From Chthonomonadaceae bacterium (lineage in GTDB: Bacteria; Armatimonadota; Chthonomonadetes; Chthonomonadales; Chthonomonadaceae): DNA of 64,000 nucleotides. A program made the position numbers and the translations under genes. The notes beneath the pieces are model-generated. The model searched no databases. It saw only the letters and a list, made by a program, of their open reading frames with translations, and was not told the origin of the DNA. The stretch spans positions 1-64,000 of the forward strand of contig DAIDHN010000002.1 in NCBI GenBank assembly GCA_027459665.1. The letters run 5' to 3'. The first letter of the stretch is position 1. Every line of letters begins with the position of its first letter. Below are positions 1 to 8,762 of the stretch, piece after piece.

Positions 1-655
1 TGTAATGCACGCCGCCCTTCAGATTGCCAGAAAGGTCAAGCAGAAAGTTGTGCACTGCATTTACATTGTTCACAAGTGATGAAGCGCTTGTACGCACTGC
101 ACCATTGTAATCGAAGAAAGCGCCTCGGGAGAGGTCGCTGCGAATGCCGAAGAAGAGGTCGCCATGAATGCGGGGAAGCGTATTCACAATATGAGCAAGT
201 CGGTCTACCCGGCTGCTCAGATTGTCGAGCTTATCCTGCATTTCATGCACGTTTGCACCCAGGTTGGAAAGGTCGGTCTTGAACTCGTTCATCAGACCTT
301 TCATCTCGGCTACCTCTGCAGGGGTCATGCCAGCAGGACCTTCGGGGCCTGCGGGACCCTGATCGCCCTGAGGACCCTGTGGGCCGGCAGGACCGGCAGT
401 GCCGGCGGGCAGGTTCTTCAGAAGCCGCTCAAGGGCGACTGCAAACTCGTAGCGGGTAAGTGCGCGGTTGCCGCGGAAGTAGCCGTCCGGGTAGCCTTGC
501 AAAATGCCTTTCTGCTGCAGATCGTTTACCGCCTGGTATGCCCAGTGGTCGGTGGGGACGTCTTTGAAGGGATTGTCTTGAGCCTTCGAGGGGGTAGCCC
601 ACGCTGCAGACAGAAGGGTGAGGGAAGCGCCCAGGAAGGGCAGCATTTTTCTCAT
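1..655 (-). CDS. SLH-domain protein with collagen-like segment (3' part outside window)
   Basis: This is the N-terminal 218 codons of a secreted envelope protein; the gene runs off the left edge. The start ATG at 655 has an AGGAG site upstream. Residues 1-25 form a signal peptide (Lys/Arg n-region, hydrophobic core, Ala-x-Ala type end). An S-layer homology domain follows (about 26-80; motifs DHWAYQAV, GYPDGYF, LTRYEFA). Then comes a short Gly-x-y collagen-like run (GPAGPQGPQG and continuing, about 84-108) and a helical region before what is probably an outer-membrane beta-barrel. Proteins with one N-terminal SLH domain, a coiled segment and a porin-like barrel tether the outer membrane to the cell wall in several diderm phyla. 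The barrel is not in view, so that role is inference. Confidence 0.85.
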   Translation of the reverse strand, partial: MRKMLPFLGASLTLLSAAWATPSKAQDNPFKDVPTDHWAYQAVNDLQQKGILQGYPDGYFRGNRALTRYEFAVALERLLKNLPAGTAGPAGPQGPQGDQGPAGPEGPAGMTPAEVAEMKGLMNEFKTDLSNLGANVHEMQDKLDNLSSRVDRLAHIVNTLPRIHGDLFFGIRSDLSRGAFFDYNGAVRTSASSLVNNVNAVHNFLLDLSGNLKGGVHY

Positions 656-1205
656 AGAGTATGTCTCCTGGATAGTGTTGTACACTCTGCCGGTGGCATG
701 TGCAGCATTCCAGTACACCGAGTAAACCGGTCAGACACACACTCATTTCGCTACCCAGCCGGCACAATGAAAAGAGTTGCCATGTATCCTTGCTTTCCAT
801 TGCATCTGGCTAAAAGGTAAACAGAAAGTGTCTGTCGTACACAAATTGCTTCAGCGCAGACTGAAATTGTTGCACAAGCTCTGGCGCCTAATTCGGTACA
901 AAACGCACTTGAATTAAGTATTTATATATTGACATATTTTACTGTCAAAAATACTGTGTTTTTACAGTGCTGCACTTGCAATAGTGTCTTATTGATAAAA
1001 ACAGTCTGTTTATTTCTGTACAATACAGCCTTACCAGCATCTGCCAGGCAAAAAGCAGGTTTGCAGCGCACTGGCCGGCTTGCAGAATTTTATCTGCCGT
1101 GCCTGCTGTTTTTTGTCATGTTTTTTTATTTTTCTTGCAAAGGTGAACTATTCTGATTCAGAACGTATTCAATGTAAAAGAGATTCTAGAGGTGTGGAGG
1201 ATAGT
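656..1205. other. Intergenic region between divergent SLH gene and fdhD
   Basis: About 550 bases without a convincing gene. The right part is AT-rich and holds the likely fdhD promoter. The small open frames here lack ribosome sites and protein-like composition. The left part must hold the promoter of the minus-strand SLH gene, but I cannot point to clear boxes. Confidence 0.6.
929..957 (+). promoter_or_regulatory. Putative sigma-70 promoter for fdhD with overlapping inverted repeats
   Basis: TTGACA at 929-934, a 17-base spacer, then TACTGT at 952-957. The -35 box is the left arm of TTGACA-N8-TGTCAA (929-948). A second short inverted repeat, ACTGT-N6-ACAGT, lies at 953-968. A regulator could bind here. 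Transcription from it would give a leader of about 240 bases before fdhD. Confidence 0.4.
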
Positions 1206-2069
1206 GTGTTGCATTTACAAGGGGCGCAAACGGCTTCTATTTTACATGTTAACGAACACTGTGTACAGCAGCGCGAAGATGTGCTTGCTGCCGAAGAACC
1301 TCTGGAAATACGCCTTCACTGGGAGGAAAATGGCAAGCCGCAGAGACAGACCGTCTCTATTACCATGCGCACTCCCGGGCATGACCTGGAACTTGCAGTG
1401 GGCTTTCTATACACAGAAAATATTTTGCAAGGCCCGCATCAAATCAGAAATGTGCAGCACTGCGGGCCAGCAGCTTCTGCAGCCAATGTGGTGCGTGTAA
1501 CGCTGCAGCCAAATGTAAAAGCAAATGTAGAAAGCCTGAAACGTCACTTTTACACCAGTTCCAGCTGCGGCATATGTGGCAAGGCTTCTCTTGAAGCAGT
1601 GCAAATCTGCTCCAGCCGCCCCCCGCTCCAACAACATTTTCAAATAAAACCCGATCTAATCTACTCTCTTTCAAACAGGCTGGCAAAACAACAGGAGCTG
1701 TTTCTTCGCACAGGTGGTTTGCATGCGTCTACTCTGTTTGACCTGGAAGGAAATTTGCTCTGTTTGCGGGAAGATGTGGGCAGACACAATGCTCTGGATA
1801 AGCTGGTAGGCGCATCCCTGTCACAGCTGCCGCTCTCTACCAACATACTACTTTTAAGCGGTAGAGCCAGCTTTGAGTTAATTCAAAAGGCATTTATGGC
1901 ATCCATTCCCATGGTTGCTGCAGTAGGAGCTCCCTCCAGCCTTGCTGTTCAGCTGGCAGAGCAAATGGGCATTACTCTCCTTGGCTTCGTACGAGAACAC
2001 CGCTTCAACATCTATTCTCACAGCCAGCGCATTCAACTGGCAGAAAGAAACAAAAGGGAACTATCATGA
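1206..2069 (+). CDS. fdhD: Formate dehydrogenase accessory sulfurtransferase FdhD
   Basis: FdhD passes sulfur from a cysteine desulfurase to the molybdenum cofactor of formate-dehydrogenase-type enzymes, making them active. The 287-residue product carries the family CxxC motif (SSCGICGK; C121 and C124) and the conserved C-terminal segment with DVGRHNALDK and SGRASFELIQKA. I chose the GTG at 1206 because GGAGG sits 5 bases upstream and the resulting length fits the family. An ATG at 1080 would add 42 residues of atypical Cys/Phe-rich sequence. The gene overlaps the oxidoreductase behind it (ATGA at 2066-2069), so the two are very likely translated together and FdhD probably serves that enzyme. 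Confidence 0.92.
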   Translation: MLHLQGAQTASILHVNEHCVQQREDVLAAEEPLEIRLHWEENGKPQRQTVSITMRTPGHDLELAVGFLYTENILQGPHQIRNVQHCGPAASAANVVRVTLQPNVKANVESLKRHFYTSSSCGICGKASLEAVQICSSRPPLQQHFQIKPDLIYSLSNRLAKQQELFLRTGGLHASTLFDLEGNLLCLREDVGRHNALDKLVGASLSQLPLSTNILLLSGRASFELIQKAFMASIPMVAAVGAPSSLAVQLAEQMGITLLGFVREHRFNIYSHSQRIQLAERNKRELS

Positions 2070-4402
2070 ACCCAGAAGATACCCCGCAACAGGAACTGCG
2101 GAATGCAGCAGCTGTTCCCACAGAAAAACAGGAAGACTCCAGCATTACCCCGCGCAAAACATTTGCAGGAGGCATTCCCGCCGTTTTGGCAAGCCTGCAG
2201 CACTCACTGCAGGAAATGGGGCCGCTTCGCTCGATGCAAACCTGGCTGCATCTAAACCAGACCAACGGATTCGACTGCCCTGGGTGCGCATGGCCAGACC
2301 CGCAGGAAGACAGAAGCCGATTTGAATTTTGCGAAAACGGCATCAAGGCCATCTCCGAAGAAGCTACCACCAAACGGGTTACGCCAGAATTTTTTCAAAC
2401 GCACAGCGTTCAAGAGCTTAGTCTACTTTCAGATTACGAAATAGGCAAACTTGGCCGCATTACACACCCCATGTGGCTGCCGGCAGGCGAAAACCACTAC
2501 CAGGCCGTTACATGGGAAAAAGCCTTTCAAATCATTGCAGCAGAGCTGGCGGCGCTCCCTCATCCAAACAAGGCTGTTTTCTATACATCCGGCCGCACAA
2601 GCAACGAAGCGGCTTTTCTTTATCAGCTCTTCGTACGCGTATTCGGCTGCAACAACCTGCCCGATTGTTCAAATATGTGCCACGAATCCAGTGGTTCTGC
2701 ACTCAGCGAAACAGTAGGAGTAGGCAAAGGCACGGTGCTGCTGGAAGATTTTTACCATGCAGATGCTATCTTTATTTTTGGGCAAAACCCGGGCACCAAT
2801 CACCCGCGCATGATGACGGCACTGCAGCTTGCCAAGAAAAAAGGCTGCAAAATAGTGGCTGTCAACCCCCTGCCAGAAGCGGGCCTGCTTCGTTTCGAAC
2901 ATCCCCAGCAACCCCTCTCACCGCTCACAGGAGGCACCCCGCTTGCAGACCTCATGCTTCAAGTGCGCATCAACGGAGACATAGCATTGCTCAAGGGCAT
3001 TTTGAAAGCAATGCTGCAAATGGAAGACCAAAAACCTGGCTCTGTCATCAATCACAGCTTTATACAGCAATACACCATAGGATGGGAAGCGCTGGAAGCA
3101 GATATTCGTGCCGCAGAATGGCAGCAGATAGTACAGGAAAGCGGACTGGAGCGAAATCTGATTGAGCAGGCAGCAGAAATTGCAGCCAGCGCACAAAATG
3201 TCATCTACTGCTGGGCTATGGGGCTTACACAACACAAAAACGCAGTGGGAACCATTCAGATGGTTGTCAACCTCGCGCTGTCACGCGGGCACCTCGGTAA
3301 AACAGGTGCTGGGCTGTGCCCGGTGCGCGGCCACAGCAACGTGCAGGGCGACCGAACAATGGGCATATGGGAAAAAATGGGCGACACTTTCATGCAAAAA
3401 CTGGAACAGGAATTCAATGTCTCTCTCCCACGTGAACATGGCTATGATACAGTACAGGCAATACAAGCCATGCATGCTTCGCCTGGTCATGTTTTTCTGG
3501 CCATGGGCGGCAATTTTCTCTCTGCTGCTCCAGATACCCAATTCACTGCCAAAGCGCTGCAGCAATGCAGACTCACTGCCCACATCTCTACAAAACTCAA
3601 CCGCGCGCATCTGGTTACTGGCACACAGGCGCTCATTCTTCCCTGTCTGGGGCGTACCGAAAAAGACATGCAGGCAGGCAAAGAGCAGTTTGTAACTGTA
3701 GAAGACTCAATGAGCATGGTACATACCTCCCGTGGAACACTGCAGCCAGCTTCCGAGTTTTTGAAAAGTGAGCCTGCCATTGTTTGCGGCATCGCTGCGG
3801 CACTGCCGCAGACTGCAGAAAAAATTTCATGGCAAGACCTGGCAAAAGACTACAACCGCATTCGTGAACACATTGCCAATGTAGTGCCCGGTTTCGAAAA
3901 TTTTAACCAGCGCCTGCTTGCCCCACAAGGATTCCACCTCCCAAACAGCGCAGCACTGCTCAAGTTTAATACCCCCTCAGGCAAGGCGCTGTTCACGGTG
4001 CATCCTATTGCACAACTTCAGCTGCAGAAGGGAGAGCTGCTTCTGATGACCCTGCGCAGCCATGATCAGTACAACACCACTATTTATGGGCTGGAAGATC
4101 GATACAGGGGAATACATAATGGCAGAAGGGTAATTCTGCTCAATGCCGAAGACATTGCCAGCCAGCAGCTGCAGCCCGGCCAATGGGTAGATATCACCAG
4201 CCATTTTGAAGGTGAAACTCGTGTTGCCCGCTGTTTCAAAGTGGTAGAGTACTCTATACCACGATCTTGTGCAGCAGCATACTATCCAGAAACCAATGTA
4301 CTGGTTCCTGTTCGAAGCGTAGCAGAAAAAAGCAATACCCCAACATCTAAATCGGTGGTAATCACTCTCTCCCCTGCCCCTGTTTCCTCTGCCGAAAAAT
4401 AG
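2066..4402 (+). CDS. FdhF/YdeP-family molybdopterin oxidoreductase
   Basis: A 778-residue molybdopterin enzyme of the YdeP type, a branch of the formate-dehydrogenase-H/DMSO-reductase superfamily. Signs of the branch are CPGCAWPD (C71, C74), a DCSNMCHESSG segment where FdhF has its Mo-ligand region, the cofactor-binding stretch FGQNPGTNHPRM, and a C-terminal molydopterin-binding domain (RSHDQYNTTIYG). The N-terminal cysteines are fewer than in FdhF, as in other YdeP proteins, so the iron-sulfur cluster may be lacking or altered. The real substrate of this branch is poorly known. E. coli YdeP is linked to acid resistance, but formate oxidation is not established. No iron-sulfur or membrane partner subunit lies next to it. 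Cytoplasmic; no signal peptide seen. Confidence 0.88.
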   Translation: MNPEDTPQQELRNAAAVPTEKQEDSSITPRKTFAGGIPAVLASLQHSLQEMGPLRSMQTWLHLNQTNGFDCPGCAWPDPQEDRSRFEFCENGIKAISEEATTKRVTPEFFQTHSVQELSLLSDYEIGKLGRITHPMWLPAGENHYQAVTWEKAFQIIAAELAALPHPNKAVFYTSGRTSNEAAFLYQLFVRVFGCNNLPDCSNMCHESSGSALSETVGVGKGTVLLEDFYHADAIFIFGQNPGTNHPRMMTALQLAKKKGCKIVAVNPLPEAGLLRFEHPQQPLSPLTGGTPLADLMLQVRINGDIALLKGILKAMLQMEDQKPGSVINHSFIQQYTIGWEALEADIRAAEWQQIVQESGLERNLIEQAAEIAASAQNVIYCWAMGLTQHKNAVGTIQMVVNLALSRGHLGKTGAGLCPVRGHSNVQGDRTMGIWEKMGDTFMQKLEQEFNVSLPREHGYDTVQAIQAMHASPGHVFLAMGGNFLSAAPDTQFTAKALQQCRLTAHISTKLNRAHLVTGTQALILPCLGRTEKDMQAGKEQFVTVEDSMSMVHTSRGTLQPASEFLKSEPAIVCGIAAALPQTAEKISWQDLAKDYNRIREHIANVVPGFENFNQRLLAPQGFHLPNSAALLKFNTPSGKALFTVHPIAQLQLQKGELLLMTLRSHDQYNTTIYGLEDRYRGIHNGRRVILLNAEDIASQQLQPGQWVDITSHFEGETRVARCFKVVEYSIPRSCAAAYYPETNVLVPVRSVAEKSNTPTSKSVVITLSPAPVSSAEK

Positions 4403-4428
4403 CGCCAACTGCATAAAAATGCCATATG

Positions 4429-4462
4429 CGCTTCTGCTGCAGTTTGCACTGCAGCAGAAGCG
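4429..4462 (+). terminator. Perfect 14-bp hairpin after the oxidoreductase, no T-tract
   Basis: Stem CGCTTCTGCTGCAG (4429-4442), loop TTTGCA, and the perfect complement (4449-4462), 26 bases after the stop codon. No run of T follows. It could end transcription by a Rho-independent-like mechanism or protect the mRNA 3' end. Confidence 0.5.
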
Positions 4463-4597
4463 GTGCTTGGCCTCAGAACACATCGTGCAGGATATTTTTC
4501 AACAAAAAATCGTATTTTTGTTGAACTTGCTCCTTTTTTGTTCACAAAAAAGTATACAAATGTATGCTATATTGTACAGACAAAGCAGGAGAAAAGC

Positions 4598-5836
4598 ATG
4601 CCGCGTACACTTTTCCTCGATATGAACTCTTTTTTTGCAAGTGTAGAACAGCAGGAAAATCCTGCCTTGCAGGGCTGCCCTGTCATAGTAGCCCCCGTTA
4701 TGACCAGTACTACCTCTGCCATAGCAGCATCTTATGAAGCACGCCCATATGGAATTAAGACAGGCATCTCTGTAAGAGAAGCGCGCAAACTCTGCCCACA
4801 CATCGCCGTCGTGTCTGCCAGGCCGCAATTGTATCTGCAGTATCATCAGCGCATCATAAATGTACTGCAGCAGTACTTTGTGCAGCCGCGCGCACTCTCT
4901 ATCGACGAAATGGCATGTACCATCAGCAGGCTGCACTCTACCCTGTACCACGAAGAAAAGCTGGCAGTCTGCATCAAAACCGATATCCAAGCACAAACAG
5001 GCCTGCTTTGCTCGGTTGGCACTGGCCCCAATATTTTTCTGGCAAAAGTTGCCTCAGAGCGTCAGAAACCAAATGGCCTTACCTTATTTCATAACGGCAA
5101 TCTGCCTGAAGCTCTTTTTGCTCTGGAGTTATGCGATCTGCCCGGCATAGCAGATAAAATGATACAGCGCCTGCAAAAACATGGCATCACCACGGTGCGC
5201 GAATTGTGGGAAGCAGATGATATGCGCCTCAAGCGAGCATGGGGAAGCGTTACAGGCGCCAGATGGTACTGGATGCTGCGCGGAAGCACAGAGGCTGACT
5301 ACGGTTCTGCGCTCACCTCTCCCCGCAGGTCGCTGGGGCGTTCACATGTTTTACCTCCACAGTTTCGAACACGCGAAGGCGCTGCGCAAATTGCTCTGCG
5401 CCTGGCGGAAAAAGCGCTGCAGGCCCTCAGAGAAATTGCCATGCGGGCTTCCTCTGTAGAGATATGCATCGGCTACAAACACCAACAGGACGGCACTGGC
5501 TATGTGTGGAAAAGAAAGTGCAGAAGGCACATACATGCTTCCGACAGCCCTTCATGGATACATGTGCTTTTGAATTTACTTCGCACACTTCCGGCTACCC
5601 GCTTTCAGTACACGCCATGGCAGGCTTCTGTTACTTTTTCAGGTCTTCTGGCAGTGCAAAACTGCAATCTCAGCCTGTTTGAAGAAGACGAGGCAATAGA
5701 GAAGCTGAGTACAGTCACAGATTTACTGCTGGCCAAAGGAAGTACAGTGCTGCCAGGCAGCATGTTCTGGAACCGTGAACAGGCACCGTTAAGAATATCC
5801 TTTGGGCCGCCGCATTTTCCAAAGTGTGCAGAATAA
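4598..5836 (+). CDS. dinB: Y-family DNA polymerase (DinB/Pol IV-like)
   Basis: An error-prone translesion DNA polymerase of 412 residues. The palm carries the first metal-binding Asp (LFLDMNSFFASVEQ; D8, with the steric-gate aromatic pair), the YEARPYGIKTGISVREA segment typical of the family, and the second acidic pair in SIDE (D103, E104). A helix-hairpin-helix-like stretch (LCDLPGIADKMIQRL) and a little-finger domain follow. NLSLF at 357-361 resembles the beta-clamp-binding motif QLSLF. The ATG at 4598 has AGGAG 6 bases upstream; the frame is open further up but lacks polymerase sequence there. The thumb and little finger are diverged, so the exact subfamily (DinB or ImuB-like) is less certain than the Y-family call. 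No clear SOS box was found. Confidence 0.85.
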   Translation: MPRTLFLDMNSFFASVEQQENPALQGCPVIVAPVMTSTTSAIAASYEARPYGIKTGISVREARKLCPHIAVVSARPQLYLQYHQRIINVLQQYFVQPRALSIDEMACTISRLHSTLYHEEKLAVCIKTDIQAQTGLLCSVGTGPNIFLAKVASERQKPNGLTLFHNGNLPEALFALELCDLPGIADKMIQRLQKHGITTVRELWEADDMRLKRAWGSVTGARWYWMLRGSTEADYGSALTSPRRSLGRSHVLPPQFRTREGAAQIALRLAEKALQALREIAMRASSVEICIGYKHQQDGTGYVWKRKCRRHIHASDSPSWIHVLLNLLRTLPATRFQYTPWQASVTFSGLLAVQNCNLSLFEEDEAIEKLSTVTDLLLAKGSTVLPGSMFWNREQAPLRISFGPPHFPKCAE

Positions 5837-5840
5837 TATC

Positions 5841-5854
5841 TACGATAATTCGTA
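5841..5854. promoter_or_regulatory. Short palindrome upstream of the Co/Ni transporter
   Basis: TACGA-TAAT-TCGTA, a symmetric site next to a TATAGT (5855-5860) that could be a -10 box. It sits 29 bases before the transporter start and may be a metal-regulator operator. The 46-base gap is too short for a cobalamin riboswitch. Confidence 0.3.
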
Positions 5855-5882
5855 TATAGTAAAAAGAATTTGAAGAGGCAGT

Positions 5883-7862
5883 ATGCACATTCCCGACGGA
5901 GTATTAAGTCCATCTACATCTGCAGTATCAGCCGCAGTCATGGTTCCTGTGTGGGTTCTTTCTGCACGCAGCACACGCAAAAAACTGGGGCCGCGCCAGT
6001 TGCCCATGCTCGCTTTGGGTTCTGCGTTCTGCTTTACTATCATGATGTTCAATGTGCCTGCACCAGGCGGCACAACAGCACATCCGGTAGGAGGCACGCT
6101 GCTTGCTATTCTACTGGGGCCGTGGGCTGCAATAGTAGGCGTCAGCGTAGCACTGGCTATACAGGCTCTATTTTTTGGAGATGGAGGCATCCTCGCATAC
6201 GGGGCAAACTGCTGCACCATGGCATTTGTACTCCCGGTAATCGGCTACCTGGCATATCGCCTCATACTGGGCAAAAAACCGGCTTCGTCTCTACGACAGG
6301 CGTTTGCTGCAGCCGCAGGGTCATACATTGGCATCAATACGGCAGCAGCTGTGGTAGGGATATTGCTCGGCATTCAGCCACTACTCTTTCACAATGCGGC
6401 AGGGCAGGCGCTCTACTTCCCATTCGGTCTCAAAATCACCATGCCGGCCATGCTCGCAGCGCATCTCACTTTTGCAGGGCCTCTTGAGGCAATTGTCACA
6501 GCCCTGGTAGTGCGTGCACTGCAAAAAGACGGGTACGCATTTTATGGCGCCGCGACCGATGCCGTTTCCATAAAAGAAGGCAAAAGAGAGATGCTTTGGA
6601 TAGGGCTGCTTGCATTGATTGCCCTGTCGCCTCTCGGCCTTTTAGCACAGGGGGATGCATTTGGAGAGTGGAGTGCAAGCGGATTGAAACAGCAGCTGCA
6701 AAAAATCACAGGGCATGGCTACGTGCCCCAGGGCATGGCGAATATTCAGGCGCATGCCTACCATCCGTTGCACATGCTTGCCAACTACGGCCAGCCCGAT
6801 GCCGGCATGAGCGTATCTGGGTACCTGCTGGCTGCACTGGTTGGAACAGGCAGTATCGTAACAGTGGTGCTGCTGGCTGGCAGGCTGTTTGTTCGCAGTA
6901 GTAGTAAAGAAACAGAAACACGCAGCGATGAGGCTAAAGCAGCTCTCAGCAAAAATGATACCAGCATTCTCCCCGCCTGGATGTCAAAGCAAAACCCGCC
7001 GGATATGCGTACCCCACGGGGTAAGGCCAACCCATTTCTTAAGCGCACCCTGGCAGAACTGACTTCAGCCGGGGCAATATCCATGCGCTCTGACAAATGG
7101 GCGAATCAAGATGGGTTTCTGCAAACCATAGATGCACGTGCAAAACTGATTGGGCTGTTCATGATGATCGTAGCCGCTGCACTGCTACACTCGCTCATTC
7201 TGCTTGCACTGCTGCTGGCAATTGCAGTTGTTCTGATGCATGCCTCCAATCTTCCAACCGATTCCATTCAAAAACGCATCTGGCTCACTGTTCCGCTCTT
7301 CGTAGGAATCATGGCTCTTCCAGCCGCACTCAACAGCGTAACGCCCGGCAGAATTATACTGCCTCTCTGGCATCAGCCATACGTTGGCTTTACTATGCCG
7401 GGCATGCTTGTCGCAGCACTCATGGCAGCAAGGGTAGGCGTAACCATGTCGCTGGCAGCACTGCTTACGCTCACAACACCGTGGCAGCAGCTAATGCAGG
7501 CTATGCGCTGGCTGCGTATGCCGGCGCTGTTCGTTAGTCTCATGGGCATGACCTACAGATACATCGCCCTGCTGTTGCAAATATCCAATGAAATGTTTGT
7601 AGCACGCAACAGCAGAACGCTTGGAAGAGTAAACAATACCGAAGCAAGGCGTTTTGTTGGAACAAGTATAACAGCGCTCTTTCGCCGTACCATTGCCACA
7701 GCAGAAGAAGTCTATTTTGCCATGCTTGCCAGAGGCTATGACGGAGAAACGCATACTCTTGCAGAACCAGTTTGGAAGCTTCAGGATACTCTGTGGCTCG
7801 CCTTTGCAGCCATCACAGCATTCGCCTTTATGGCAGGAGAGTTTATACACTTACATGGTTAG
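5883..7862 (+). CDS. Cobalt/nickel ECF transporter: CbiM fused to CbiQ/EcfT
   Basis: A 659-residue membrane protein holding two normally separate subunits. Residues 1 to about 215 are the substrate-capture protein CbiM/NikM: it starts MHIPDGVLSP, where the N-terminal Met-His pair binds the metal, and has the multi-helix core with GGTTAHPVGGTL. Residues about 235-345 hold a CbiM-type C-terminal part (SPLGLLAQGDAFGEW) and another helix. From about residue 410 it is the coupling protein CbiQ/EcfT (IDARAKLIG, GMTYRYIALLLQ, and the ARG motif in AMLARGYDG that docks on the ATPase). Reading is continuous with no sign of a frameshift. The ATPase gene overlaps by 8 bases, giving a complete importer in two genes. 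Ni2+ or Co2+ cannot be told apart from the sequence; fdhD, yqjI-like padR and corrin genes give no decisive hint. Confidence 0.88.
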   Translation: MHIPDGVLSPSTSAVSAAVMVPVWVLSARSTRKKLGPRQLPMLALGSAFCFTIMMFNVPAPGGTTAHPVGGTLLAILLGPWAAIVGVSVALAIQALFFGDGGILAYGANCCTMAFVLPVIGYLAYRLILGKKPASSLRQAFAAAAGSYIGINTAAAVVGILLGIQPLLFHNAAGQALYFPFGLKITMPAMLAAHLTFAGPLEAIVTALVVRALQKDGYAFYGAATDAVSIKEGKREMLWIGLLALIALSPLGLLAQGDAFGEWSASGLKQQLQKITGHGYVPQGMANIQAHAYHPLHMLANYGQPDAGMSVSGYLLAALVGTGSIVTVVLLAGRLFVRSSSKETETRSDEAKAALSKNDTSILPAWMSKQNPPDMRTPRGKANPFLKRTLAELTSAGAISMRSDKWANQDGFLQTIDARAKLIGLFMMIVAAALLHSLILLALLLAIAVVLMHASNLPTDSIQKRIWLTVPLFVGIMALPAALNSVTPGRIILPLWHQPYVGFTMPGMLVAALMAARVGVTMSLAALLTLTTPWQQLMQAMRWLRMPALFVSLMGMTYRYIALLLQISNEMFVARNSRTLGRVNNTEARRFVGTSITALFRRTIATAEEVYFAMLARGYDGETHTLAEPVWKLQDTLWLAFAAITAFAFMAGEFIHLHG

Positions 7863-8712
7863 CCCATTGCCAGATACAAGTACCCGCAAGGCCAATACAC
7901 CGGTTTACCAACTCGACCGCCTGGGGTTTCAGTATGGAGAAGACAAGCCGGCTCTCATAGACATATCTTTCCGCATAGAGCCGGGAGAGAGAGTAGCACT
8001 CATGGGGGCCAATGGCTGCGGCAAGTCTACTCTGCTTAAAATTCTGGGAGGGCTGCAATTTGCTACATCAGGAAGAATAGAGGCGTTTGGCAAATGCCTC
8101 GAACCTGCAGCACTCGAAAAAGAGCAGGATTCCTATGCCTTTCGCAGAAGAGTGGGGTTTATTTTTCAAAACTCAGATGCACAGCTATTCTCATCAAGCG
8201 TAGAAGAAGAGATCGCATTTGGCCCGCTGCATATGGGCCTGAGCAAAAACGAAGTAAAACAGAGAATTGCAGACATAGCACAATTCACGCAGATAGAACA
8301 CCTGCTTCAGCGCGCTCCTTTTCAACTGTCAGGAGGAGAAAAGAAGAGGGTTTCACTGGCATCTGTACTGGTGTGTAACCCCGATGTTCTCCTGATGGAT
8401 GAACCTTCTGCCGCGCTCGACCCAAGAGCGCAGACCTGGCTCATCAATTTGCTGCGCCAGCTCTCTTCTACAGGAAAAACCATTGTCATAGCAACCCATG
8501 ACCTAGATACTGTTGCCGAAGTGGCGCAGCGCGCACTGATCTTTAGAGAAAATCACACGCTCGCAGCAGATATTCCTGCTTACAGCCTGAAAGATGAAAT
8601 TCCCCTGCTTATAGATGTCAATCTGATTCACGAACATGTGCATTACCACGGCAGTACTGCACACTCACATCCGCACACACATGACAAAGAACATCAGCAC
8701 ATGCATGAATAG
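7855..8712 (+). CDS. cbiO: Cobalt/nickel ECF transporter ATPase CbiO/NikO with His-rich tail
   Basis: The ATP-hydrolysing subunit of the importer, 285 residues. Walker A is GANGCGKST (51-59), the ABC signature is LSGGEKKR, Walker B is VLLMDEPSAALDP, and the switch His is in ATHDLD. These match the EcfA/CbiO family. The last 27 residues hold 11 histidines alternating with other residues, which is unusual for the ATPase and would bind divalent metal at the cytoplasmic face. The start ATG at 7855 overlaps the end of the CbiM-CbiQ fusion, which implies translational coupling. The frame is open upstream, but only inside the transporter gene. Confidence 0.92.
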   Translation: MVSPLPDTSTRKANTPVYQLDRLGFQYGEDKPALIDISFRIEPGERVALMGANGCGKSTLLKILGGLQFATSGRIEAFGKCLEPAALEKEQDSYAFRRRVGFIFQNSDAQLFSSSVEEEIAFGPLHMGLSKNEVKQRIADIAQFTQIEHLLQRAPFQLSGGEKKRVSLASVLVCNPDVLLMDEPSAALDPRAQTWLINLLRQLSSTGKTIVIATHDLDTVAEVAQRALIFRENHTLAADIPAYSLKDEIPLLIDVNLIHEHVHYHGSTAHSHPHTHDKEHQHMHE

Positions 8713-8762
8713 ATGCTGCATTCTGCTCAAATCACCTTATTGCCAAACCATGCAGCGGTCTC

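Noticed and set aside
164-820. Long plus-strand open frame over the SLH gene
   Set aside because: It runs antisense to the clearly coding SLH/collagen-like gene, is Cys/Gly/Val-rich as expected for an antisense reading, and has no ribosome site.
4540-4597. Possible SOS box before the Y-family polymerase
   Set aside because: GTATAC and GTATGC half-sites are present but match neither the E. coli nor the Bacillus LexA consensus.
5837-5882. Cobalamin or NiCo riboswitch before the metal importer
   Set aside because: The gap is only 46 bases and lacks the conserved cores.
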